22,548 bases of DNA, taken from positions 1-22,548 of the forward strand of contig PFIF01000097.1 in the NCBI GenBank assembly GCA_002782605.1, given 5' to 3'. Source of the DNA: Deltaproteobacteria bacterium CG_4_8_14_3_um_filter_43_13. Lineage in GTDB: Bacteria > Desulfobacterota > UBA8473. The position numbers and the translations under genes were made by a program. The notes under the pieces are model-generated. The model saw nothing but the letters and a program-made list of their open reading frames with translations. It was not told the origin of the DNA and did no database searches. Of the stretch, positions 15,968 through 22,522 are shown piece after piece. How positions within the stretch are numbered: position 1 is the stretch's first letter; the number at the start of each line of letters is the position of its first letter.

Positions 15968-17245
15968 TTGGAAACTCTAAAGATGGCGCTCGTTATCTTT
16001 TCCGCTCTATCACTTATATATGTCTCATCTTTTGGATGTGGAAAGGAGGGGGAAGACGAGATTAGCGGTACGGCAAATAGAGGTTTTGAACAGAAGGTCA
16101 TCAATATCGAGGCTGCCAGTGTAAAGACAATGGATATTGACTATGCTATAGATGCCATTGGCTCGTTTCTTTCAAATGAGAATGTGACCATCACTTCGGA
16201 GGTTACAGGGAAAGTTAAGGAGATATTTGCCGATGAAGGGAGTCCGGTAAAGAAAGGGGGTGTTCTTCTCCAGATCGACGATGAAAAGGCACTACTGGCC
16301 GTCGAAAAGGCGAGATCGATCCTTGAAGAAACAAGGGCAGCTTTTGAGAAACTAATGGCAGGGGCAAGAGCAGAAAGAGTCGAACAGATGAAGACGAATC
16401 TGGATAAGACAAGGATCAGCCTTGAGAAGATAGAGGGCGATTATAAGAAACAAAAGGAATCTTACGAGAGCGGGTCAATAGATAAGGGCACATTTGATAA
16501 GATAGAGTCCAGATATGAAATAGCAAAGAAGAAGGCATTGACTGCTGAAGATGGATATAGAATAGCCGTAAGTGGCCCTGCGAAAGAGGATGTTGGGGTA
16601 GCAAAAGCAAAGGTTGAAAAGGCTATGGTGAACTTGAAGGTATCGGAGAAGAATCTTAAAGATACAAGGGTATACTCTCCTATCACCGGGATAGTTAATA
16701 GTAGGATGGTATCTCCTGGAGAGCACATCAAAAACGGCATTAAGCTTTTTAAGATAGTGCAAAACGACCCATTAAAGCTCTCTTTCTCTATCCCTGAGAC
16801 ATTTGCCGGTGAGGTTAAGATAGGTCAGAACCTGGTAGCCACGGTTAATGTCTTCCCGGGAGAAAAGTTTACAGGAAAGGTATATTTTATAAGCCCTGAA
16901 TCCGACCCTTCTACACGAAGCCTTAAGGTAAAGGCAAGGATAGGGAATAGAGATAACAGACTAAAACAGGGATTCTCTGCAGGCATACAGTTAACTACCT
17001 CGACCAAAAAGGACGCTATGGTGCTTCCGGAAGAGGCTGTTGTGTCAGTGGCTAATAAGCCATCCATATTTATAGTGAGGAACAACAGGGCAATACTGGA
17101 CCACATAAGAGTTGGCAGACGCCTTGACAGAAAGGTAGAGGTGTTATCCTATAGGTTAAAAAGGGATGACATGATAGTTACAAAAGGGCATAAAAACCTT
17201 GTGGATAATGCCAATGTGAGAATAATAAGGAGGGAAGGGGGATAA
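15968..17245 (+). CDS. Second RND adaptor with an extended coiled coil
   Basis: A 425-residue membrane-fusion protein. The N-terminal hydrophobic segment (about 6-21) ends at SSFGC (Cys24), a probable lipoprotein site. Lipoyl halves lie near residues 74-104 (TSEVTGKVKEIFADEG, GGVLLQIDD) and 233-263 (TRVYSPITGIVNSRMVSPGEHI). The helical part between them is about 128 residues, some 50 longer than in the first adaptor, with inserts LMAGARAERVEQ and SGPAKEDVGVAKAK resembling HlyD/YbhG-type adaptors. Barrel and membrane-proximal parts follow. The start is most likely the TTG at 15968 with AAAGGGAG 6 nt upstream; the ATG at 15983 (residue 6) is the alternative. With the upstream adaptor it gives a two-adaptor pump, as in TriABC. 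The PII-like gene starts one base after its stop. Confidence 0.9.
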   Translation: METLKMALVIFSALSLIYVSSFGCGKEGEDEISGTANRGFEQKVINIEAASVKTMDIDYAIDAIGSFLSNENVTITSEVTGKVKEIFADEGSPVKKGGVLLQIDDEKALLAVEKARSILEETRAAFEKLMAGARAERVEQMKTNLDKTRISLEKIEGDYKKQKESYESGSIDKGTFDKIESRYEIAKKKALTAEDGYRIAVSGPAKEDVGVAKAKVEKAMVNLKVSEKNLKDTRVYSPITGIVNSRMVSPGEHIKNGIKLFKIVQNDPLKLSFSIPETFAGEVKIGQNLVATVNVFPGEKFTGKVYFISPESDPSTRSLKVKARIGNRDNRLKQGFSAGIQLTTSTKKDAMVLPEEAVVSVANKPSIFIVRNNRAILDHIRVGRRLDRKVEVLSYRLKRDDMIVTKGHKNLVDNANVRIIRREGG

Positions 17246-17246
17246 G

Positions 17247-17537
17247 ATGAAGATGGTTCTTATAGCGTACTCTGAGGCTGCTGACTACGATCTGATAGGG
17301 GCCATAAAGGCCGCAGGGGTGACAGGTTACACAAAATTTACTGAGGTTCTGGGCGAAGGCACCGAGACCGAGCCTCATATGGGAACTCAATGCTGGCCAG
17401 GAAGGAACAACTTCCTGGCCATAGCAGTTGAAGATAAAAAGGTCGAACATCTGATTTCAACAGTTAAAGAAATGAAGGAAAAGCACCCCAAGGCTGGGGT
17501 CAAGGCATTTATTATGCCTATGGAGGGAATATTCTAG
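17247..17537 (+). CDS. PII-like transporter-associated protein (PG0541-like)
   Basis: A 96-residue protein with the GlnB ferredoxin-like pattern: first strand KMVLIAYSEA, helix YDLIGAIKAAGV, a long T-loop-like stretch at about 32-55 (GEGTETEPHMGTQCWPGRNN), strand FLAIAVED, helix VEHLISTVKEMKEKHP and last strand GVKAFIMPM. His44 and Cys49 in the loop could bind a ligand or metal (speculative). Short PII-like proteins of this kind are known at the ends of RND efflux operons; I recall the family named after Porphyromonas PG0541. It begins one base after the second adaptor stop, so it is translated with the pump. By analogy with PII proteins controlling AmtB-like transporters, it may sense a small ligand and adjust pump activity; no ligand is evident. 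Confidence 0.78.
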   Translation: MKMVLIAYSEAADYDLIGAIKAAGVTGYTKFTEVLGEGTETEPHMGTQCWPGRNNFLAIAVEDKKVEHLISTVKEMKEKHPKAGVKAFIMPMEGIF

Positions 17538-17580
17538 CGCCGTTTATGAGAGGGGTGCACCTTTATCAGTTTGAAAGGGA

Positions 17581-17649
17581 AATCGAGTAAACCTCCTTGA
17601 GGAGGCAATTGAATCAGTTCTATCCCAGGACTATAAGGATTTTCAAGTT
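17581..17649 (+). pseudogene. Scrap of a GT2-family glycosyltransferase
   Basis: About 20 codons read NRVNLLEEAIESVLSQDYKD followed by FQV, which matches the start of GT2 glycosyltransferases (typically YNRxxLLxEAIxSVLxQxYxDFE). The preceding beta-strand and the following DDGS motif are absent, so only this scrap survives. It is in frame with the ParB-like gene but separated from it by the heptamer repeat and the ribosome-binding site. It also contains a small hairpin CCTCC-TTGA-GGAGG (17592-17605). The region 17538-17694 holds nothing else recognisable. Confidence 0.45.
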
Positions 17650-17671
17650 AGTTGCAAAGTCCCAAAGTTGA

Positions 17672-17692
17672 GGAGTCAGAGGTCAGGAGTCA
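17672..17692 (+). repeat. Tandem heptamer repeat GGAGTCA (three copies) supplying a ribosome-binding site
   Basis: GGAGTCA, GAGGTCA, GGAGTCA are contiguous. This is the CAGGAGT-type unit of the inverted repeat at 1525-1607 in another phase. The last copy provides the AGGAG (17685-17689) 5 nt before the ATG at 17695 and so fixes that start. Confidence 0.8.
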
Positions 17693-17694
17693 AA

Positions 17695-18657
17695 ATGGGA
17701 AACGTAGAATATAAACAATTGGATATAAAATCCATTGATCTGACTGACACTACCTTTGTCATTACCTATGGTTTTACCCTAACTCAATTAAAGAAATCCA
17801 TTGAGAAGATAGGCATACTCAATCCTCCACTGGTGAAAAAGAAATCCAGGGAGCAGTACAGCATAGTGTGTGGTTATAAAAGACTTCTGGTCTGCCAGGA
17901 CATGGGGATAGAAAAATTGAGATGCGCTATTATGGGCCAGGGTATTGAAGAGAAGGATACCTTTTTGACAGGCCTTTTTGACAATCTCTCCCATAGGGTA
18001 TTAAACCCTGTTGAGAAATCCATAACCATCAGTAAACTACAAAAATACTATTCAGGTGAGGTTATAGTAAAAAAATTCTTACCCCTTTTAGGATTGAACC
18101 CCCATTATTCGGTATTGGATAGGATCAAACCTCTATCAGGTCTGGATGCAAAGGTTAAAGATGCAGTTGTAGATGGAAGGATAGATGAGGGGGCAGCCGC
18201 AAAGCTTTTGAATTTTTCAGAAAAAGACAGGGAACTACTTTTCCAACTTCTCTCTGTCTTAAGGTTCAGCAAAAATAAGCAGAACGAGATTATTGATAAT
18301 TCATATGACATTGCTAAGAGAGACGGATGCTCAATATCCGACTTTCTTAATGCCAAGGGATTAAAGGAGATTTTAACTGATAGTGACCTCAACATACCGC
18401 AAAAGGGCAATAGGGTGCGTTACTTCCTAAGAAAGCTGAGATATCCAAAGATAATTAAAGCTGAGAAGGATTTCATGGAGGTGAGAAGGAAGTTGAATCT
18501 AGGAGATACGATAAAATTAACCTCTCCGCCGTCTTTTGAGGGGGACAGATACTGTATTGAGTTTCAATTTGAAAACATGGATGACCTTGAAGAGAATCTG
18601 AAAAAGATAGCCTCTATTAAACACAATAAAGAATTCAAAAGAATAATTGAAGGCTAA
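17695..18657 (+). CDS. ParB/Srx-type N-terminal domain protein, partner of an SPL-like radical SAM enzyme
   Basis: A 320-residue protein. Residues about 8-100 resemble the ParB N-terminal (ParB/Srx) domain: a beta-strand KQLDIKSIDL, helix FTLTQLKKSIEKIGILNPPLVKK, strand YSIVCGYKRLLVCQDMGIEKLRCAIM (the ParB box GxxR is here G-Y-K-R), then NLSHRVLNPVEKSI, like the ParB NxxRxxLNPxE region. The middle helices (GLDAKVKDAVVDGRIDEGAAAKLLNFSE) also resemble ParB. The last 130 residues match nothing I know. The start is the ATG at 17695; a TTG at 17668 lies inside the heptamer repeats. No ParA gene or parS-like TGTTTCACGTGAAACA is in view, so chromosome partition is unlikely. The next gene starts 4 bases after its stop, suggesting they work together, perhaps on DNA or nucleotides. 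Confidence 0.78.
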   Translation: MGNVEYKQLDIKSIDLTDTTFVITYGFTLTQLKKSIEKIGILNPPLVKKKSREQYSIVCGYKRLLVCQDMGIEKLRCAIMGQGIEEKDTFLTGLFDNLSHRVLNPVEKSITISKLQKYYSGEVIVKKFLPLLGLNPHYSVLDRIKPLSGLDAKVKDAVVDGRIDEGAAAKLLNFSEKDRELLFQLLSVLRFSKNKQNEIIDNSYDIAKRDGCSISDFLNAKGLKEILTDSDLNIPQKGNRVRYFLRKLRYPKIIKAEKDFMEVRRKLNLGDTIKLTSPPSFEGDRYCIEFQFENMDDLEENLKKIASIKHNKEFKRIIEG

Positions 18658-18661
18658 AAAG

Positions 18662-19765
18662 ATGGTCAGATATATTCCCAGTAAGATTATTGTTGACACC
18701 AAAGTCAGAGATTCACTCCTTACTCATAACATTCTTAATAATCTTCCAGGTGTTCCAGTAGAGTATGTAGCTGACACAAGTACAGCAATAGATGCGATAA
18801 GAGGCAGGAAAGACCCCTTATATGCTGGGAAAAAGGTGCTCTTACTCACGGAAAACAGGGGAAGGTTTCTGAAACCCTGTCCTGGCACAAAGGAATATAT
18901 ATGCTGTGGCTACCGAATACTGAATTTTGCAACCAACTGTAACCTGGAATGCTCTTATTGTATCCTTCAGTCCTACCTGAATAATCCGGCAATGGTAGTA
19001 TATGCCAATATAGAGGATATGTTTGCCGAACTTGAGGATGAACTAAGCCAGGATTCCGAGTCCATATATCGTATTGGGACAGGGGAATTCACCGATAGTT
19101 TAGCCCTGGATCATCTGACAGGTTTTGCAAAGCTAATATTGCCATATTTCGCTCACAAACAGAATGTAATTCTGGAGTTAAAGACAAAGACAGATAATAT
19201 AGGCAATCTAATTGATTTACAACATAATGGCAATACAATGGTATCCTGGTCTTTGAATACAGAAGAGGTAGCCAAAAGAGAGGAACTTTTTGCACCGTCA
19301 ATAGACGATAGAATAGAAGCGGCGTTTAAATGTCAGAATGTCGGTTACAGGTTAGGGTTTCATTTTGATCCGTTGATATATTACCCTGGATGGGAGGAAG
19401 GCTATCAGAGAACATTGGAGAGGCTTTTTGCCAGGATAGACACCAGGAATGTCTCATGGATAAGTATGGGGGGATTAAGGTTTTTGCCTGAATTAAAGCC
19501 CATAATTCAAAAAAGATTCCCCCAAAGTAAGATAATATATGAAGAGTTTGTTCCGGGTATGGACGGGAAAATGAGGTATTTTAAACCTATTCGGATAGAG
19601 ATGTATTCCAGGATGTTAGAATGGATAAGGGATTATGATCCGAAACTGTGTGTATACCTTTGCATGGAGAGCCGCGAAGTATGGAAAAAAGTATTTAAGG
19701 AAGATCGGGTTGAAAACAGCGAAAATCTGGCTAAAATACTGGACGATACCGGAGATAAAAAATGA
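18662..19765 (+). CDS. SPL-family (spore photoproduct lyase-like) radical SAM protein lacking the H-donor cysteine
   Basis: A 367-residue radical SAM enzyme. The cluster motif CNLECSYC gives Cys93, Cys97 and Cys100 (CX3CX2C), followed by ILQSYLNNP as in SPL (YLQ). Further SPL landmarks in order are DHLT (150-153), NGNTMVSWSLN (189-199), DRIEAAFKCQNVGYRLGF (216-233) and GWEEGY (243-248). Against Bacillus SPL, RFEASCTSD aligns with RIGTGEFTD here, so the catalytic Cys141 is replaced by Glu142. An extra cysteine block, KPCPGTKEYICCGY (Cys73, 81, 82), precedes the cluster motif. It is therefore an SPL relative with some other, probably nucleic-acid-related, radical reaction. AAGG 8 nt upstream supports the ATG at 18662; a TTG at 18647 overlaps the upstream gene. 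The stop overlaps the next start as ATGA. Confidence 0.88.
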   Translation: MVRYIPSKIIVDTKVRDSLLTHNILNNLPGVPVEYVADTSTAIDAIRGRKDPLYAGKKVLLLTENRGRFLKPCPGTKEYICCGYRILNFATNCNLECSYCILQSYLNNPAMVVYANIEDMFAELEDELSQDSESIYRIGTGEFTDSLALDHLTGFAKLILPYFAHKQNVILELKTKTDNIGNLIDLQHNGNTMVSWSLNTEEVAKREELFAPSIDDRIEAAFKCQNVGYRLGFHFDPLIYYPGWEEGYQRTLERLFARIDTRNVSWISMGGLRFLPELKPIIQKRFPQSKIIYEEFVPGMDGKMRYFKPIRIEMYSRMLEWIRDYDPKLCVYLCMESREVWKKVFKEDRVENSENLAKILDDTGDKK

Positions 19766-20946
19766 ATATTAAAGAGAATATCATCAAGCCTAATTCAGAA
19801 GCAGGAAGTGGAAGAGTCAAACAATACGTACTTTCCAAAGGCAGAAAAGTTACGCAGATTACAACATTCTGTCCTGACATTATAGGCCCTGGCCCGACCC
19901 ACATTTACGTTATTGAAGATGAAGCCTTGATTATGGTGGATACAGGTATTCCAACCCATATGGCTAAAAAGATCTTCTACTACTGGAGAAATCAACCTAT
20001 ACCACAAAAGGTGAAAGATCTGCCGGATGATTACAGTGAGACTGAACTAATCACTGGGCTGAAAGCGGTAGGCTACTCCCCCAAAGACATAGAATTTATT
20101 ATAATAACCCACGGCCACCCGGATCACTATCTCCTGGGTAATACCATAGTACAGAAAAGCAGGGCCAGGGTTTCATCCCATGTTATGGACACTGACCGTA
20201 TTTGTAATCCATGGGCAATATCAAAGAGCGTTTTTGAAGGACGCCCCAGGTACCAAGCCTTTGGTATGCCTCTTCCCAAATCTTCAGCCTATGAATACCA
20301 TAAAGAGGCGGTACAGGAATCTTTCAGCCTCTCTCTGAAGGTGGATCATCCTATCGCAATGGATGGATTTCTGTCATTAAATGGATTCCAGAGTGATTTT
20401 ATAACAGTAAAGCACTCCCCAGGCCATTCACCCGGGTCAATCTGCCTCAGAATCGGTTCAGAAAAGGATGAGGAGAAGACACTGATCTGTGGAGATGTCC
20501 TCTTATATCCCATAACCCCTCATCCCAACGATCTGGTTACATATCTTCGTACCTTAGATGATCTTAAACAACTGGAAAAGATTACTCTCTCTCTTCCTGC
20601 ACACGGGAGGAATATTCGGGACTTTTACGGAAGGATAGATTTTCTAAAGAAACACCACCGTTCCAGACTTGAGTTCACATACAATGCTTGCAGCAAGCCA
20701 AAAACCCCCTGGGAAATCGCTTCCATGCCCCGATATTTTGATGTCTTTGTAGATCCTGCCAAATTTAATCCTATGGCAGGCAACGAGGCATTTGTTCATA
20801 TGAGGCTTCTGGAGATGGCTAAAGGGCTCTATCGATCAAATATAGATGGGGCAGTCCATTACTTCAAGAACACAGGGGAAAAGTTTGATCACGTATACAG
20901 AAGAATCCTGGAGATCATCGACAATAGGAGCTCCACCGTCTTATGA
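19762..20946 (+). CDS. Metallo-beta-lactamase-fold hydrolase
   Basis: A 394-residue cytoplasmic protein with a full set of two-metal ligands: THGHPDH (His117, His119, Asp121, His122), HSPGHSPGS (His222), CGDVL (Asp245) and LPAHGRNI (His281). The N-terminal strands are THIYVIEDEALIMVDTGIP. The C-terminal 100 residues (FLKKHHRSRLEFTYNAC, PWEIA, FVHMRLLEMAKGLY, GAVHYFK) look like the winged-helix-type tail found in LACTB2-like members of the family, some of which are nucleases and others thioester or glyoxalase-type hydrolases. About 80 residues between the DH motif and the third ligand form an insert. It overlaps the SPL-like gene by 4 bases, so it is the third member of a translationally coupled operon. 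Substrate unknown. Confidence 0.88.
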   Translation: MNIKENIIKPNSEAGSGRVKQYVLSKGRKVTQITTFCPDIIGPGPTHIYVIEDEALIMVDTGIPTHMAKKIFYYWRNQPIPQKVKDLPDDYSETELITGLKAVGYSPKDIEFIIITHGHPDHYLLGNTIVQKSRARVSSHVMDTDRICNPWAISKSVFEGRPRYQAFGMPLPKSSAYEYHKEAVQESFSLSLKVDHPIAMDGFLSLNGFQSDFITVKHSPGHSPGSICLRIGSEKDEEKTLICGDVLLYPITPHPNDLVTYLRTLDDLKQLEKITLSLPAHGRNIRDFYGRIDFLKKHHRSRLEFTYNACSKPKTPWEIASMPRYFDVFVDPAKFNPMAGNEAFVHMRLLEMAKGLYRSNIDGAVHYFKNTGEKFDHVYRRILEIIDNRSSTVL

Positions 20947-21037
20947 GATGGGCAAGGGAGGCATCCAGACAATCTTTCCTTTGCTTATAGACCGATTGAA
21001 AAAAGAGGGACCCAAAAACTGAAAGGGGGAAAATGCC

Positions 21038-21688
21038 TTGGCCAGAAAAAGGGGATCCCGGACACGGTTCGGGAGACTGCTAAAGGTTATATTTTGGGTT
21101 TGTGTTGCCTTCTTCCTCTCTGTTATGTTTACACCTTTACCTAATCTTCTTTCTTCTTACCTCACTGTTGAACCTAACATAAAAAAAGCCGACGTGATCG
21201 TTGTCCTGGGGGGAGGATTCTACCCAAAAGGGGAGCTGAGCCTTGCTTCTATGGACAGAACTGTAAAGGGCATAACCCTGTATTTGGAGGGTAGGTCAGG
21301 GAAACTCCTATTTGCCGGTGGCAATCCCAAAGGATACCCAGGTTACATATCAGAAGCCAGCAGTATGGCGCAATTAGCAGGCGATCTTAGGCTTACATCC
21401 AGGGATATTATAATCGAAAGAAAGTCTAATCGTACTTATGAAAGCGCTGTTATGGTAAAAAAGATAATGGATAATTTGGGGTTTAAGGATGCTGTTCTTG
21501 TAACATCTTCATACCACATGCTAAGGTCAAAACTCACCTTTGAGCATGCAGGCGTTGTGGTTTATCCGGCATCTACTGCTCCCATTGAAAAATATACTAC
21601 CGGTCCTGTTCAACGACTTCTTCTCTTTCAAGCAGTCCTGCATGAATATCTAGGATTGGCATACTACAAATGGAAGGGGTGGATTTAG
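21038..21688 (+). CDS. YdcF/SanA-like membrane-anchored DUF218 protein
   Basis: A 216-residue protein with a basic N-terminus, one membrane segment (about 13-33, LLKVIFWVCVAFFLSVMF), then a DUF218 domain, probably outside the inner membrane. Family motifs are ADVIVVLGGG (51-60), SEASSMAQ, the acidic and Asn/Thr segment ERKSNRTYESA (127-137) and LVTSSYHMLRS (154-164). Relatives ElyC, SanA and YdcF of E. coli affect the cell envelope at the lipid-carrier or barrier level, but the chemical activity is not settled. The only start giving the full membrane segment is TTG at 21038, 7 nt after GGGGGA. An ATG at 21033 uses the same site but is out of frame and stops after 16 codons. It lies 91 bases after the hydrolase gene and may be the last gene of that operon. 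Confidence 0.85.
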   Translation: MARKRGSRTRFGRLLKVIFWVCVAFFLSVMFTPLPNLLSSYLTVEPNIKKADVIVVLGGGFYPKGELSLASMDRTVKGITLYLEGRSGKLLFAGGNPKGYPGYISEASSMAQLAGDLRLTSRDIIIERKSNRTYESAVMVKKIMDNLGFKDAVLVTSSYHMLRSKLTFEHAGVVVYPASTAPIEKYTTGPVQRLLLFQAVLHEYLGLAYYKWKGWI

Positions 21689-21712
21689 ATACGATTTATT
21701 TTTGTATATCTA

Positions 21713-21754
21713 CCGTATCCTGAATACATTTATGCCCCTGCATTCAGGATACGG
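21713..21754. terminator. Perfect inverted repeat between convergent genes, possible bidirectional terminator
   Basis: CCGTATCCTGAAT (21713-21725) and ATTCAGGATACGG (21742-21754) are exact complements: a 13-bp stem with a 16-nt loop. It sits in the 78-base gap between two converging stop codons. No T-run follows on either strand, so it is not a classic intrinsic terminator and may be a dispersed repeat (shared core at 11686-11696) or an mRNA 3'-end stabiliser. Confidence 0.55.
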
Positions 21755-21766
21755 AGATGAACTGGT

Positions 21767-22522
21767 TTATATCACACCGGTTGCTCCCATAGCACAGATA
21801 ACCTGCCCTGTCACAAAGTATGAATCATCAGAGGCAAGAAAGATGACCGTGGGGGCAACGTCTTCGGGCTGTCCCATTCTCTGAATTGTAGATGTAGAAG
21901 CAAGTTGCTTATAAAGCATTTCCTTTACTTTATCAGGCATTGACTCCGTCATGGTTGTCTGGGCTGCAGGAGCTACCGCATTAACGCAAATCCCACGTCG
22001 TGCCAGCTCTTTAGCATTGGACAGAGTTAACCCTACAATACCCGCCTTGGCCGCACTGTAATTCGCCTGACCTACATTTCCATATAATCCTGCTGAAGAG
22101 GTAATGTTGACAATCCTCCCTTTTACATTGTTCTCGATCATATACTTCACTGCGGCTTGAGTATTGAGGAAGGTACCTTTTAAATGCACGGTTATAACAT
22201 CGTCCCATTGTTTTTCTTCCATCTTATGGAGCAATGAGTCTCTGATTATACCGGCATTATTGACCAGTATGTCCAGCCTACCAAATTCTTTCACAGCCGT
22301 ACTGACCAACTTTTCAGCTACTTCCTTTGTTCCTACTCCACCTATAACTGCTACAGCCTTCCCACCACTGGATTTTATCTCTTTTACCACTTCATTAGCG
22401 GAGTCGTCCACATCATTCACCACTATGAATGCACCTTCCTTGGACATAGCTAGGGCAAAACCCCTACCCAATCCCCTGCCCGATCCAGTAATTATTGCTA
22501 CCTTACCATCCAGCTTTCCCAT
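21767..22522 (-). CDS. Short-chain dehydrogenase/reductase (FabG-like)
   Basis: A 251-residue classical SDR oxidoreductase. It has the dinucleotide motif TGSGRGLG (12-19), an Asp in VVNDVDD (37) after the second strand which suggests NAD(H) preference, NNAG (88-91), and the catalytic Ser142/143-Tyr155-Lys159 set in NITSSAGLYGNVGQANYSAAK. The C-terminus GQVICAMGAT is a usual SDR ending. The GRGLGRGFAL start and VVND resemble hydroxyacyl-CoA dehydrogenases of the HSD17B4/Fox2 type as well as FabG, so it may act on 3-hydroxyacyl-CoA or -ACP or another alcohol. AAAGGAGG about 7 nt upstream of the ATG is a strong ribosome-binding site. It converges on the YdcF-like gene and probably belongs to an operon continuing from beyond the right edge. 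Confidence 0.92.
   Translation of the reverse strand: MGKLDGKVAIITGSGRGLGRGFALAMSKEGAFIVVNDVDDSANEVVKEIKSSGGKAVAVIGGVGTKEVAEKLVSTAVKEFGRLDILVNNAGIIRDSLLHKMEEKQWDDVITVHLKGTFLNTQAAVKYMIENNVKGRIVNITSSAGLYGNVGQANYSAAKAGIVGLTLSNAKELARRGICVNAVAPAAQTTMTESMPDKVKEMLYKQLASTSTIQRMGQPEDVAPTVIFLASDDSYFVTGQVICAMGATGVI

Noticed and set aside
10279..17245. Heavy-metal (CusA/CzcA) efflux system
   Set aside because: The pump has the DD pair in TM4 and the adaptors lack metal-binding His/Met-rich tails, as expected for hydrophobe exporters.
17592..17605. Terminator hairpin CCTCC-TTGA-GGAGG after the PII-like gene
   Set aside because: Only a 5-bp stem, no T-run, and better explained as part of the glycosyltransferase scrap (Leu-Leu-Glu-Glu codons).
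17695..18657. Chromosome or plasmid partitioning ParB
   Set aside because: No ParA gene and no parS-like palindrome nearby, a modified ParB box, and an unrelated C-terminal half.
18662..19765. True spore photoproduct lyase (splB)
   Set aside because: The catalytic cysteine position is Glu and the organism shows no sign of sporulation.
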